From positions 620,001-684,000 of the forward strand of contig NZ_VTVE01000001.1 in assembly GCF_010906925.1 (NCBI RefSeq): a DNA stretch of 64,000 nucleotides. Direction: 5' to 3'. The DNA is from Pseudobutyrivibrio xylanivorans (GTDB taxonomy: Bacteria > Bacillota > Clostridia > Lachnospirales > Lachnospiraceae). The notes below the pieces were generated by a model. The model worked only from the letters and a program-made list of their open reading frames with translations, was not told where the DNA came from and ran no database searches. Below, one piece after another: positions 42,740 to 50,657 of the stretch (the stretch's first letter is position 1; each line of letters opens with the position of its first letter). The position numbers and the translations under genes are program-made.

Positions 42740-44127
42740 TGGCAGATATGATGGTTAGAGTACCTATTTCAGAGCAGGACCCAAAGGTTCGTGCTACAAA
42801 CTTTGAAGAGGTATGTCTTGGTTATACAGAGGAAGAGGCAGTTGCAGAGGCATCTCGTTGCCTTAACTGCAAGAAGCCTATGTGTGTAGGTGGTTGCCCT
42901 GTTTCTATTAATATTCCAGCTTTCATCCAGGAAGTTAAGGAGAGAAATTTCGAGAAGGCTTATGAGATTATTTCTGAGTCATCAGCACTTCCTGCAGTAT
43001 GCGGTCGTGTTTGCCCACAGGAGTCACAGTGTGAGGGCAAGTGTATCCGCGGTATCAAGGGAGAGGCAGTTGCAATTGGTAAGCTTGAGAGATTTGTAGC
43101 TGACTGGGCTAGAGAGAACGGCATCAAGCCTAAGAACACATCTACTCCAAATGGCCACAAGGTAGCTGTTATTGGTTCAGGCCCTTCAGGTCTTACAGCA
43201 GCTGGTGACCTTGCTAAGGCTGGTTATGATGTTACTGTATTTGAGGCACTTCACGAGATGGGTGGTGTACTTGTTTACGGTATCCCAGAGTTCAGACTTC
43301 CAAAAGAGAAGGTAGTTAAGGCTGAGGTTGAAAATGTTAAGGCTCTCGGCGTTAAGTTCGAAAAGAACGTAATCATCGGTCGTTCTATTACAATTGATGA
43401 GCTTATGGAAAAGGAAGGCTTTGAGGCTGTATTTATCGGTTCAGGAGCTGGTCTTCCAATGTTTATGCATATTCCTGGTGAGCAGGCTAACGGCGTATTC
43501 TCTGCAAATGAATACCTTACAAGAAACAATCTTATGAAGGCATTCAAGGAGGGTTATGATACACCTATCGCTCGCGGTAAGAAAGTAGTTGTAGTTGGTG
43601 GTGGTAACGTTGCTATGGATGCTGCTCGTACAGCACTTCGTCTCGGAGCTGAGGTACATGTAGTTTACCGTCGTAGTGAGGCAGAGCTTCCAGCACGTGC
43701 TGAGGAAGTTCACCACGCTAAGGAAGAGGGCGTTATCTTTGATCTTCTTCAGAATCCAGTTGAGATTCTTGTTAATGAAGAAGGAAGTGTTCGTGGATGC
43801 AAGGTTATCAAGATGGAACTTGGTGAGCCAGATGCTTCAGGTCGTCGTCGCCCAGTAGAGATTCCAGGTAGCGAATATGAAATCGAGTGCGATACAGTAA
43901 TCATGTCACTTGGTACATCTCCAAACCCACTTATCTCTAGCACAACTGTTGGTCTTGAGACTAACAAGAAGGGTTGCCTCATTGCTACAGAGCAGGGCGC
44001 TACTACAAAGGACGCTGTATACGCAGGTGGTGATGCTGTAACAGGTGCAGCAACAGTTATCCTTGCTATGGGCGCTGGTAAGACAGCCGCAGCAGCTATT
44101 GACGAGTACTTCAAGAACAAGAACTAA
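42739..44127 (+). CDS. nfnB: NfnB: glutamate-synthase-like large subunit
   Basis: The N-terminal Fe-S domain has CLNCKKPMCVGGCPV and CGRVCPQESQCEGKC, and the FAD/NADPH domains have AVIGSGPSGLTAAGDLAKAGYDV and VVVGGGNVAMDAARTALRLG. Homologues are annotated gltA (NADPH-dependent glutamate synthase); pairing with the preceding FNR-type subunit makes NfnB the better name. 462 aa is the expected length. Codon use suggests high expression, fitting a central redox role in an anaerobe. Confidence 0.92.
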   Translation: MADMMVRVPISEQDPKVRATNFEEVCLGYTEEEAVAEASRCLNCKKPMCVGGCPVSINIPAFIQEVKERNFEKAYEIISESSALPAVCGRVCPQESQCEGKCIRGIKGEAVAIGKLERFVADWARENGIKPKNTSTPNGHKVAVIGSGPSGLTAAGDLAKAGYDVTVFEALHEMGGVLVYGIPEFRLPKEKVVKAEVENVKALGVKFEKNVIIGRSITIDELMEKEGFEAVFIGSGAGLPMFMHIPGEQANGVFSANEYLTRNNLMKAFKEGYDTPIARGKKVVVVGGGNVAMDAARTALRLGAEVHVVYRRSEAELPARAEEVHHAKEEGVIFDLLQNPVEILVNEEGSVRGCKVIKMELGEPDASGRRRPVEIPGSEYEIECDTVIMSLGTSPNPLISSTTVGLETNKKGCLIATEQGATTKDAVYAGGDAVTGAATVILAMGAGKTAAAAIDEYFKNKN

Positions 44128-44154
44128 TTTATCGTGATATTTTGATTTGCTATT

Positions 44155-44182
44155 AACTGCACCTAGTTGGGTGCAGTTTTTT
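44155..44182 (+). terminator. Terminator after nfnAB
   Basis: 9-bp stem AACTGCACC / GGTGCAGTT (44155-44163/44170-44178) followed by a T-run. Confidence 0.9.
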
Positions 44183-44230
44183 ATATATTGCATGAATAGT
44201 TTTATAGGTTTTTATTGTATTAATTTTGGT

Positions 44231-44611
44231 TTATCACAAATATAATTAATTATTGAATCGATGATTGTTTTTGTGATAAAAGATATTGCTTTATTTTAAT
44301 TTTTATCGCAAAAAATATAGGGAGCCTTGGACTGAGAATTGATTGTGATAAATTATTTGATACACTTGGCTTTTTTATCAAAATATTGGTAGTTAATGCC
44401 ATTATTATTTTGATTTGCGATAATCATTCATGTGAAGTTTTCATTCTTCTATCCCAATATAAGTTTTTATGTTGATAGATATGGAAGAGTATATTGTTGA
44501 CATGGAGTAATCTATATGATATTTTAAACAGGTCTTTTTTCTATTAATATTCTATAAATAATCATTTGAAGAAATTCCCGTTAGTTAATACATTCAACTT
44601 TTATCGTTTCA
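44231..44611. repeat. Dispersed TTTTATCRCAAAA-type motifs, upstream cluster
   Basis: In this very AT-rich non-coding stretch the motif recurs in both orientations: near 44231 (TTATCACAAA), 44268 (TTTTGTGATAAAA), 44301 (TTTTATCGCAAAA), 44341 (GATTGTGATAAAT), 44371 (TTTTTTATCAAAA), 44414 (TTTGCGATAAT) and 44600 (TTTATCGTTTCACA). No gene is seen here apart from the start of the nuclease-like gene downstream. Confidence 0.7.
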
Positions 44612-44629
44612 CATTAGGAGGTTGAAACA

Positions 44630-45409
44630 ATAAAACAATACTATGAAAAGCAGATTGATGCTATAAATAATGAAATCAATAAAATTGAAGAGAAGTTGTC
44701 TTCTTTGCCTGCAGGGGATATTAAAGTATATCCTAATAATGGTTCTTATCGATGGTATTATTTCAATGGTTCAAAGAGAGTATACTTATCTAAGAAGGAT
44801 ATTATATTTGCAAAGAAGCTTGTAGAAAAGAAATTTCTTTGCTTAAGGAGAAATGCATTACTTGAGCAGAAAGAGAATCTAAAGAATCGCGAGGGAGAAT
44901 ACTATATAGAGGCAACTAAACTACAAGAATTCTTGGAGGATGTCAGATATAGAAAATTATTTTATCCATCAGAAAATAATTATGATGAGAATGAAATAAT
45001 TCAGACTTGGAAAGTGCAGAAATACAATAGAAATCCTAAATATCCTGAGCAATTAGTATTTAAATGTCCATCAGGAAATACTGTTAGATCGAAGTCAGAA
45101 GTGTTTATTGATATTGTACTATCAGAGAGGGGCTTGCCATACAGATATGAAGGTGAATTAGAGCTGGGAAATATTAAGTTTTATCCTGATTTTACGATTC
45201 TAAATCCAAATACAAATGAAATTATATACTGGGAACATTTGGGTAGGATGGATGATCCGGTTTATGCTAGGGCTGCACTTGAAAAGATTCGTATATACTA
45301 TAAAAATGGATTGATTCCTGGAAAAAATTTATATATCACATTTGAAACTAAAGATAGACCTTTTTCATATGAAGATGCTGTAACTGCGCTTAAAATGATG
45401 GGGCTATAA
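44630..45409 (+). CDS. Nuclease-like protein of unknown function with apparent ATA start
   Basis: The reading frame extends from TAG at 44615 to a stop at 45409. AGGAGG at 44616-44621 lies 8 bases before an in-frame ATA at 44630; the first standard start is TTG at 44696, which would delete a coiled-coil segment (KQYYEKQIDAINNEINKIEE) that looks like a genuine N-terminus. The C-terminal half has VRSKSEVFIDIVLSERGLPYRYE, YPDFTI and IYWEHLGRMD, an E...PD...EH arrangement like PD-(D/E)XK nucleases. The protein seems a stand-alone member of a Lachnospiraceae family I cannot name. It is flanked by repeated motifs. Confidence in the ATA start is moderate. Confidence 0.75.
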   Translation: MKQYYEKQIDAINNEINKIEEKLSSLPAGDIKVYPNNGSYRWYYFNGSKRVYLSKKDIIFAKKLVEKKFLCLRRNALLEQKENLKNREGEYYIEATKLQEFLEDVRYRKLFYPSENNYDENEIIQTWKVQKYNRNPKYPEQLVFKCPSGNTVRSKSEVFIDIVLSERGLPYRYEGELELGNIKFYPDFTILNPNTNEIIYWEHLGRMDDPVYARAALEKIRIYYKNGLIPGKNLYITFETKDRPFSYEDAVTALKMMGL

Positions 45410-45437
45410 ATATATAAAACTATTATTTTCAAGCTGT

Positions 45438-45593
45438 TATCGCACGCAAAATTACATTTACCGTTTAGATCAACTTTTGTGATAAAAATGAAATCTAAAT
45501 TAATGATTTTATCGCAAAAAGTCATACTACATGTATTCGCTAGACTTTTAGTGATAATTTCATAATTAAATCCTATGGAGTTTATCATAAAAG
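45438..45593. repeat. Dispersed TTTTATCRCAAAA-type motifs, downstream cluster
   Basis: The same motif recurs after the nuclease-like gene: near 45438 (TTATCGCACGCAAA), 45475 (TTTTGTGATAAAA), 45508 (TTTTATCGCAAAAA), 45546 (TTTTAGTGATAA) and 45581 (TTTATCATAAAA). Confidence 0.7.
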
Positions 45594-45599
45594 AGACCA

Positions 45600-45768
45600 T
45601 AGTGGTATATATGAGATTATTTTACGATAGCCAGGGTAAAAAGCTAAGCCGGCCAGACCACAATAGCTATGCAAGGCCCCAATAGCCAAGATAATCAAGC
45701 TAAATATTTAAGAAATACTATCTAGATAGGATGGGCAGATAGGCTAGATAACTGTAAATGTAAAAGAA
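45600..45768. other. Non-coding stretch without a recognisable gene
   Basis: This stretch contains short partial repeats (CAATAGCTA/CAATAGCCA; CTAGATAGG-like units near 45721-45750) but no ORF with a ribosome site. It may be decayed sequence beyond the motif cluster. Confidence 0.4.
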
Positions 45769-45794
45769 AAGACCGCAGGTTGTCCTGCGGTCTT
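45769..45794 (-). terminator. Terminator of the 41-codon gene
   Basis: 11-bp perfect stem AAGACCGCAGG / CCTGCGGTCTT (45769-45779/45784-45794). Read on the minus strand it is followed by TTTTCTTTT, so it ends the small minus-strand gene upstream of it. Confidence 0.85.
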
Positions 45795-45821
45795 ATAAAT
45801 TTCATAGTAATCTAATAAATT

Positions 45822-45947
45822 TTAGTACTGTCCAAAAGCGTACTTGAAAAATGATACTGGCTCCTTGCCTTCCTTTTTCTGCTTGTGGCAATACTTCTCA
45901 TAATCTGAATAAATTGTGTACATCTGGAATGATACTTCTTCGAACAT
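45822..45947 (-). CDS. Small 41-aa protein, unknown function
   Basis: The gene reads ATG at 45947 to TAA at 45822 on the minus strand. AAGGAGG (45956-45962 on the plus map) lies 8 bases before the start, and a strong terminator follows 28 bases after the stop, so this short gene is well supported. The peptide begins MFEEVSFQMYTIYSDYEKYC and ends PVSFFKYAFGQY, with a lysine-rich middle. It has no signal peptide or obvious helix through the membrane. No family recognised. Confidence 0.75.
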   Translation of the reverse strand: MFEEVSFQMYTIYSDYEKYCHKQKKEGKEPVSFFKYAFGQY

Positions 45948-46064
45948 TCTTATTTCCTCCTTAATCTCTTTTCTTTTTACCGAAGGATATGATAAAGCCT
46001 AAACTGTGATTTGTCAACAAAAATATTGCGAAGAAATTGTGAAAAATGTATAAACGTATTTGCG

Positions 46065-46108
46065 TTGAGTTAGTTTCCCTAATTTGTTAAAATTTAAGTA
46101 TGGAAACT
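46065..46108 (+). promoter_or_regulatory. Promoter and palindromic operator of the TetR gene
   Basis: TTGAGT at 46065-46070, 17-base spacer, TAAAAT at 46088-46093. AGTTTCC (46072-46078) and GGAAACT (46102-46108) are a 7-bp inverted pair flanking the -10, a likely autoregulatory site. Confidence 0.6.
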
Positions 46109-46142
46109 GAATTCCGCTAAACTAGTTTTGGGAGAAAGAGAG

Positions 46143-46694
46143 ATGAACGAGAGAATTTTAGAAGGCGCTCTTAATGTATTTAAGGCAAAAGGGCCAAAGT
46201 TTACAATGGATGACTTGGCAACAGAAATGAAGATGAGCAAGAAGACTATCTATACTGTTTTTAGAGATAAGAACGAGTTGATGTGTGAGATGCTTGATTA
46301 TGCATTTGATCTTATCAAAGAAGCAGAGGATAAAATATATTATGATGATAGTCTTTCTACTATAGAAAAAATCAGAGGGATACTGGCGGTTCTTCCAGAG
46401 TCTCACTATGGTTTTGATTATACTGCTATGCATCAATTGGCTGAAAAGTATCCTATGGCTTATGAGAAGCTTAATTATAGATTGGACAGCGGCTGGGATA
46501 AGACTTTTGAGTTAATTAAAAAAGGCATGGATAATGGCGAGATTCGTCAAATTGATGAGAATATCATAAAGCTCATGTATGAAGCTTGCATCGATAAGCT
46601 TTTGATGGGAGATTTTCTTCAGGAGAATGGTAAGGGATATCCGCAGGCTTTAGCCGAAGTTGTAGATGTTATGGTAGATGGTATTGCAAAATAA
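46143..46694 (+). CDS. TetR/AcrR-family regulator
   Basis: This 183-aa regulator has an N-terminal helix-turn-helix (ILEGALNVFKAKGPKFTMDDLA ... MSKKTIYTVFRDKNEL, abbreviated) and a helical ligand domain. ATG 46143 has GGAG 8 bases upstream; a TTG at 46128 is in frame. It is followed within 11 bases by the GH2 gene, so it may control the galactoside locus from within the operon. Its ligand is unknown. Confidence 0.9.
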   Translation: MNERILEGALNVFKAKGPKFTMDDLATEMKMSKKTIYTVFRDKNELMCEMLDYAFDLIKEAEDKIYYDDSLSTIEKIRGILAVLPESHYGFDYTAMHQLAEKYPMAYEKLNYRLDSGWDKTFELIKKGMDNGEIRQIDENIIKLMYEACIDKLLMGDFLQENGKGYPQALAEVVDVMVDGIAK

Positions 46695-46705
46695 AGGGAC
46701 GAATA

Positions 46706-49162
46706 ATGGGACAGAGAATATACTTAGACCGAAAATGGAAATTCAATGAGGTTTTTACAGAAGACATGATAAGAATGCCTATGAAGGATAGCCAGACTGT
46801 TAGCCTTCCTCATACGGTAAAGGAGACACCACTTTCATATTTTGATGAGTCTACATACCAGATGGTGTCTTGCTATCAGAAGATTATTGTGGCTCCTCCT
46901 CAGTGGGAAAAGCAGGCGATTAAACTTACTTTTGAAGGAGTGGGACATCTGGCTGATGTATATATTAATGGTCAGCATGTTTGCCATCATGAGTGTGGCT
47001 ACACAGCATTTTCTTGTGATGTTTCTAAAGTTCTTAAATATGGGGATGAAAATCTTATCACTGTAAAGGTGGATTCTAATGAGACTCTTGATCAACCACC
47101 TTTTGGATATGTGATTGACTATATGACCTACGGGGGAATCTATCGCGACGTTTATTTTGAGGTAATGGAGAAGGTTCATTTCAAAGACGTATTTCTACAA
47201 CCGGCTCTTCTTGAAAGAATATCAACCAATAAACGTTCTCCTAAGCAGATTAAAATGATGAAAGTGCAGGGGATTCTTAAATCAGAATGTCTTTTAACAA
47301 AGAATATTTTTAAGCTTTCAGAAAAAGAGCAGATATTTGTAAGGCAGTATTTGGACGATACACTTTTGCTTTCTCAGCCTATTGGAAATATCGAAGAGGT
47401 AGAGGAAGGCTATTTAATAAATATTACTTCGGCGCCTACGACTGTTAAATTGTGGGACATTGAAAGCCCTCATTTATATCAGGTGAAGACTCAGATTGTA
47501 TATGAGGATAGGGTGCTTGATGAACATGTGGGAACAGTTGGCTTTAGAAATTCAGAGTTTAAAAAGACTGGGTACTTTTTGAATGGTCGAAGGGTAAAGC
47601 TAAGGGGCTTGAATAGGCATCAGTCATTTCCATATGTTGGCTATGCCATGCCGGAATCAATGCAGCGTCTTGATGCTAGGATTTTAAAGGAAGAGCTTGC
47701 TGTAAATGCGGTACGCACTTCTCATTATCCACAGTCTCAGTATTTCATCGATGAATGTGACAGGCTTGGTATTTTAGTTTTTACCGAGATACCTGGATGG
47801 CAGCATATTGGTGGAGATAAATGGAAGGACATAGCAGTAGATACTGTAAAGGAAATGATTCTTCAATATAGAAATCATCCATCCATTATTTTGTGGGGAG
47901 TCCGTATAAACGAATCGATTGACGATGATGATTTTTATAAGAGAACTAACGAGATGGCGCATATTTGTGACCCAACAAGACCGACAGGAGGGGTTAGAGC
48001 CCATGCTAAGAGTTCTCTATTAGAAGATGTATATACCTACAATGATTTTGTTCATTCAGGAGATAATAAGGGATGCTCTAAAAAGGCAGATATAACTTCT
48101 GATGAAGATAAGCCATATCTAGTGAGTGAGTACAATGGTCACATGTATCCTACGAAATCATTTGACGATGAGGAACATAGGCAAGAACACGCAATTAGAC
48201 ATGCCAATGTTTTAGATGCCATAGCAGGTGAGATAGATATTGCTGGTTCATTTGGCTGGTGTATGTTTGACTACAATACCCACAAGGATTTTGGGGCAGG
48301 TGACAGGATTTGCTATCACGGTGTCATGGATATGTTTAGAAATCCAAAGCTGGCATCCGCTGTTTACTCAGCCTTTTCTGAGACTGAAAATGTACTGGAG
48401 GTTACAAGTAGCTTTGATATAGGCGAGCATCCGGCTTGTAATAGAGGGCGTTCATACATTATTACAAATGCTGATTCTGTGAAGATGTACAAGAACGACC
48501 AGCTGATTAAGGAATATTTTCCAGAGGACAGTGAATACAAGAATTTGAAGCATGGTCCAATTTTGATTAATGACTATGTTGGAGATGCGGTAGAAAATGA
48601 TGGAAGCTTTACCAAAAGGCAGGCTAAGCTTATTAAAAAAGCCCTTAATGAGGTGGCTGTAAAGGGGTATAAGATAACACCTTCACTTGCATGGTTAGCA
48701 TTTAGGCTCGTGGTCATTCATAGGATTAGCCCTTCTAAGGCGGTTCCAATTTATAACAAATTCATTGGCGATTGGGGTGGAGAATCTAGAGAATATCGTT
48801 TTGAAGCAATTAAAAATGATCAGGTAGTAAAGACCATTACAAAGGAAGCTGTTACATCTCCAAGGATTGAAGCTAAGGCCAGTCACACACTTTTGACAGA
48901 GCTTCACACCTATGATGTATCACATGTGAGAATAAAGTTAGTAGATCAGAATGATAATCAGCTCTATTACTTTAATCAACCAATTAGCTTTGAGGTTGAG
49001 GGGCCTCTTGAGATAATTGGACCTAAGGTGGTTTCTGCAGCCGGCGGTTGTACTGGAGTATATATCAAGTCAAAAGGTAAGGATGGCGATGGGCAGTTAA
49101 TTATTTCTTCTGAGGGACTTGAGCCAGTTAAGATTAGCATGTCGGTGGAATGTCTTAATTAA
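46706..49162 (+). CDS. Glycoside hydrolase family 2, probable beta-galactosidase
   Basis: This 818-aa GH2 enzyme has an N-terminal sugar-binding jelly-roll (about 20-170), an immunoglobulin-like domain and a TIM barrel starting near residue 290. The acid/base Glu lies in LWGVRINESID and the nucleophile Glu in YLVSEYNGHMYP. The barrel signature RGLNRHQSFPYVG and AVRTSHYPQSQYFIDECDRLG are typical. A C-terminal beta-rich region follows. It has no signal peptide, so it acts on imported oligosaccharides. Beta-galactosidase is favoured by the alpha-galactosidase and GPH transporter in the same operon; beta-glucuronidase is less likely. Confidence 0.88.
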   Translation: MGQRIYLDRKWKFNEVFTEDMIRMPMKDSQTVSLPHTVKETPLSYFDESTYQMVSCYQKIIVAPPQWEKQAIKLTFEGVGHLADVYINGQHVCHHECGYTAFSCDVSKVLKYGDENLITVKVDSNETLDQPPFGYVIDYMTYGGIYRDVYFEVMEKVHFKDVFLQPALLERISTNKRSPKQIKMMKVQGILKSECLLTKNIFKLSEKEQIFVRQYLDDTLLLSQPIGNIEEVEEGYLINITSAPTTVKLWDIESPHLYQVKTQIVYEDRVLDEHVGTVGFRNSEFKKTGYFLNGRRVKLRGLNRHQSFPYVGYAMPESMQRLDARILKEELAVNAVRTSHYPQSQYFIDECDRLGILVFTEIPGWQHIGGDKWKDIAVDTVKEMILQYRNHPSIILWGVRINESIDDDDFYKRTNEMAHICDPTRPTGGVRAHAKSSLLEDVYTYNDFVHSGDNKGCSKKADITSDEDKPYLVSEYNGHMYPTKSFDDEEHRQEHAIRHANVLDAIAGEIDIAGSFGWCMFDYNTHKDFGAGDRICYHGVMDMFRNPKLASAVYSAFSETENVLEVTSSFDIGEHPACNRGRSYIITNADSVKMYKNDQLIKEYFPEDSEYKNLKHGPILINDYVGDAVENDGSFTKRQAKLIKKALNEVAVKGYKITPSLAWLAFRLVVIHRISPSKAVPIYNKFIGDWGGESREYRFEAIKNDQVVKTITKEAVTSPRIEAKASHTLLTELHTYDVSHVRIKLVDQNDNQLYYFNQPISFEVEGPLEIIGPKVVSAAGGCTGVYIKSKGKDGDGQLIISSEGLEPVKISMSVECLN

Positions 49163-49182
49163 AGATATTAAGGAGTATAAAT

Positions 49183-50643
49183 ATGGATAAGAGTAAGGTG
49201 ATTTTTGGCAACGAAATCTCTGCCAAGGATTATAGGAAAGCATGCAAAACAAAAGAGAAGAGTATCAAGAAATTCGGAGACGATTCTGATGAAGATTACA
49301 ACATAGTAATCGAAAAGAATGATAGAATTGGAGATTCTCTGGGTGTCTATGATGTACTTTTGAAGGATGGAAAATCCTTGGAGCAGTTTGACCGGGAAAA
49401 AGGCATCATCGTGGGAAATATTCGTATGGGATTCGGTCATTATAGAATTTCCATGGCCATGGCTTCTGCTGCTAAATCTATGGGATACATTCCCTATTGG
49501 ATGGATCTAAACGGATATCCACAGACTACATGCACAAAGGTAATTAGCCAGCAAAACCAGCTTTATTCCCTTGGCTCACGACTTTCAAAAAACAAGCTAT
49601 TTAACAAACTTGTTTGGGAACCTCTTAATTACGAGGGGTTTAGAAAGCTAAGTTATAATGCTTCGGATCAGAAAAATGCTGAGTTGATGGCAAATGTTTA
49701 TAAGAATGTGCCAAAGGATATTCCGGTGGTTGGCACACACGTGTGGCCGGCCCAGGCTGCTGTTCATGCAGGAATGAAATACGTTGTAAATGCTATTCCT
49801 GATAATTGGCCAATGGCCCTTCATTTTGCAGAAGGTGCCCTACATACCATTCAGTGCAAAAACGCCTATATGGGATATAGGATTTTAAATGGAATGAATG
49901 GAAAAAAGGTATGTAATCCTATGCCAAATGAGGATTTGGCATATGTTGGCCATTATATTGACCATGAATTGGTTAGTAATATTGAGGCAGATTGTGCGGC
50001 AAGAATGGCTCGTAAGGAAAATGGCAAGCCTATGAGATTTCTTCTGACCATAGGTGGTGCTGGAGCACAAAAAGAAATTTTTGCAGCGATTATCAATTAT
50101 TTGCTTCCGGCAATAAGTGAGAATAGAGCAGCTTTATATGTAAATGTTGGCGATTACAAAAATGTGTGGGATGAGCTGATTCAAGAGATTCCATCTATGG
50201 CACAGATTTCTACAGAACATTTTAATGAGTTTGATAAAACATCAGAATTTGCAATGAATGCCATTGATGGGGAAGTTACTGGAATTCATGGATTTTATCA
50301 TGAAAATATATTTGAGGCTGTATATTGCACTAATCTTTTAATGAGGAGTGCAGATGTGCTTGTAACTAAGCCTTCAGAGCTTGCATTTTATCCTGTTCCA
50401 AAACTATTTATTAAGCGTGTTGGAAAGCATGAGATGTGGGGAGCAATCCATTCTGCAGAAATGGGAGATGGAACACTTGAATGTAGAGACATACCACATA
50501 CATTGCAGATGATAGATTTGTTTATGCAGGATGGCAAGCTTTTAAATGATATGTGTGAAAGCATAAAAGTAAATAAATCCATTGGACTCTACGATGGAGC
50601 ATATAAGGTCATTGAATTGGCTATGGAGATGAAAAATAAATAA
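49183..50643 (+). CDS. GT-B-fold-like protein of unknown function
   Basis: This 486-aa soluble protein resembles GT-B glycosyltransferases of the MurG/MGDG-synthase type: a glycine-rich N-terminal loop GNIRMGFGHYRISMA near residue 79 and a C-terminal segment around LLMRSADVLVTKPSELAFYP near 385 where donor binding occurs in that fold. LLTIGGAGAQKE near 285 starts the second domain. I cannot assign a reaction. It is inserted between beta-galactosidase and a sugar permease with short gaps, so it is probably part of oligosaccharide processing or storage. Confidence 0.65.
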   Translation: MDKSKVIFGNEISAKDYRKACKTKEKSIKKFGDDSDEDYNIVIEKNDRIGDSLGVYDVLLKDGKSLEQFDREKGIIVGNIRMGFGHYRISMAMASAAKSMGYIPYWMDLNGYPQTTCTKVISQQNQLYSLGSRLSKNKLFNKLVWEPLNYEGFRKLSYNASDQKNAELMANVYKNVPKDIPVVGTHVWPAQAAVHAGMKYVVNAIPDNWPMALHFAEGALHTIQCKNAYMGYRILNGMNGKKVCNPMPNEDLAYVGHYIDHELVSNIEADCAARMARKENGKPMRFLLTIGGAGAQKEIFAAIINYLLPAISENRAALYVNVGDYKNVWDELIQEIPSMAQISTEHFNEFDKTSEFAMNAIDGEVTGIHGFYHENIFEAVYCTNLLMRSADVLVTKPSELAFYPVPKLFIKRVGKHEMWGAIHSAEMGDGTLECRDIPHTLQMIDLFMQDGKLLNDMCESIKVNKSIGLYDGAYKVIELAMEMKNK

Positions 50644-50657
50644 GGGGATGGTTAGAA

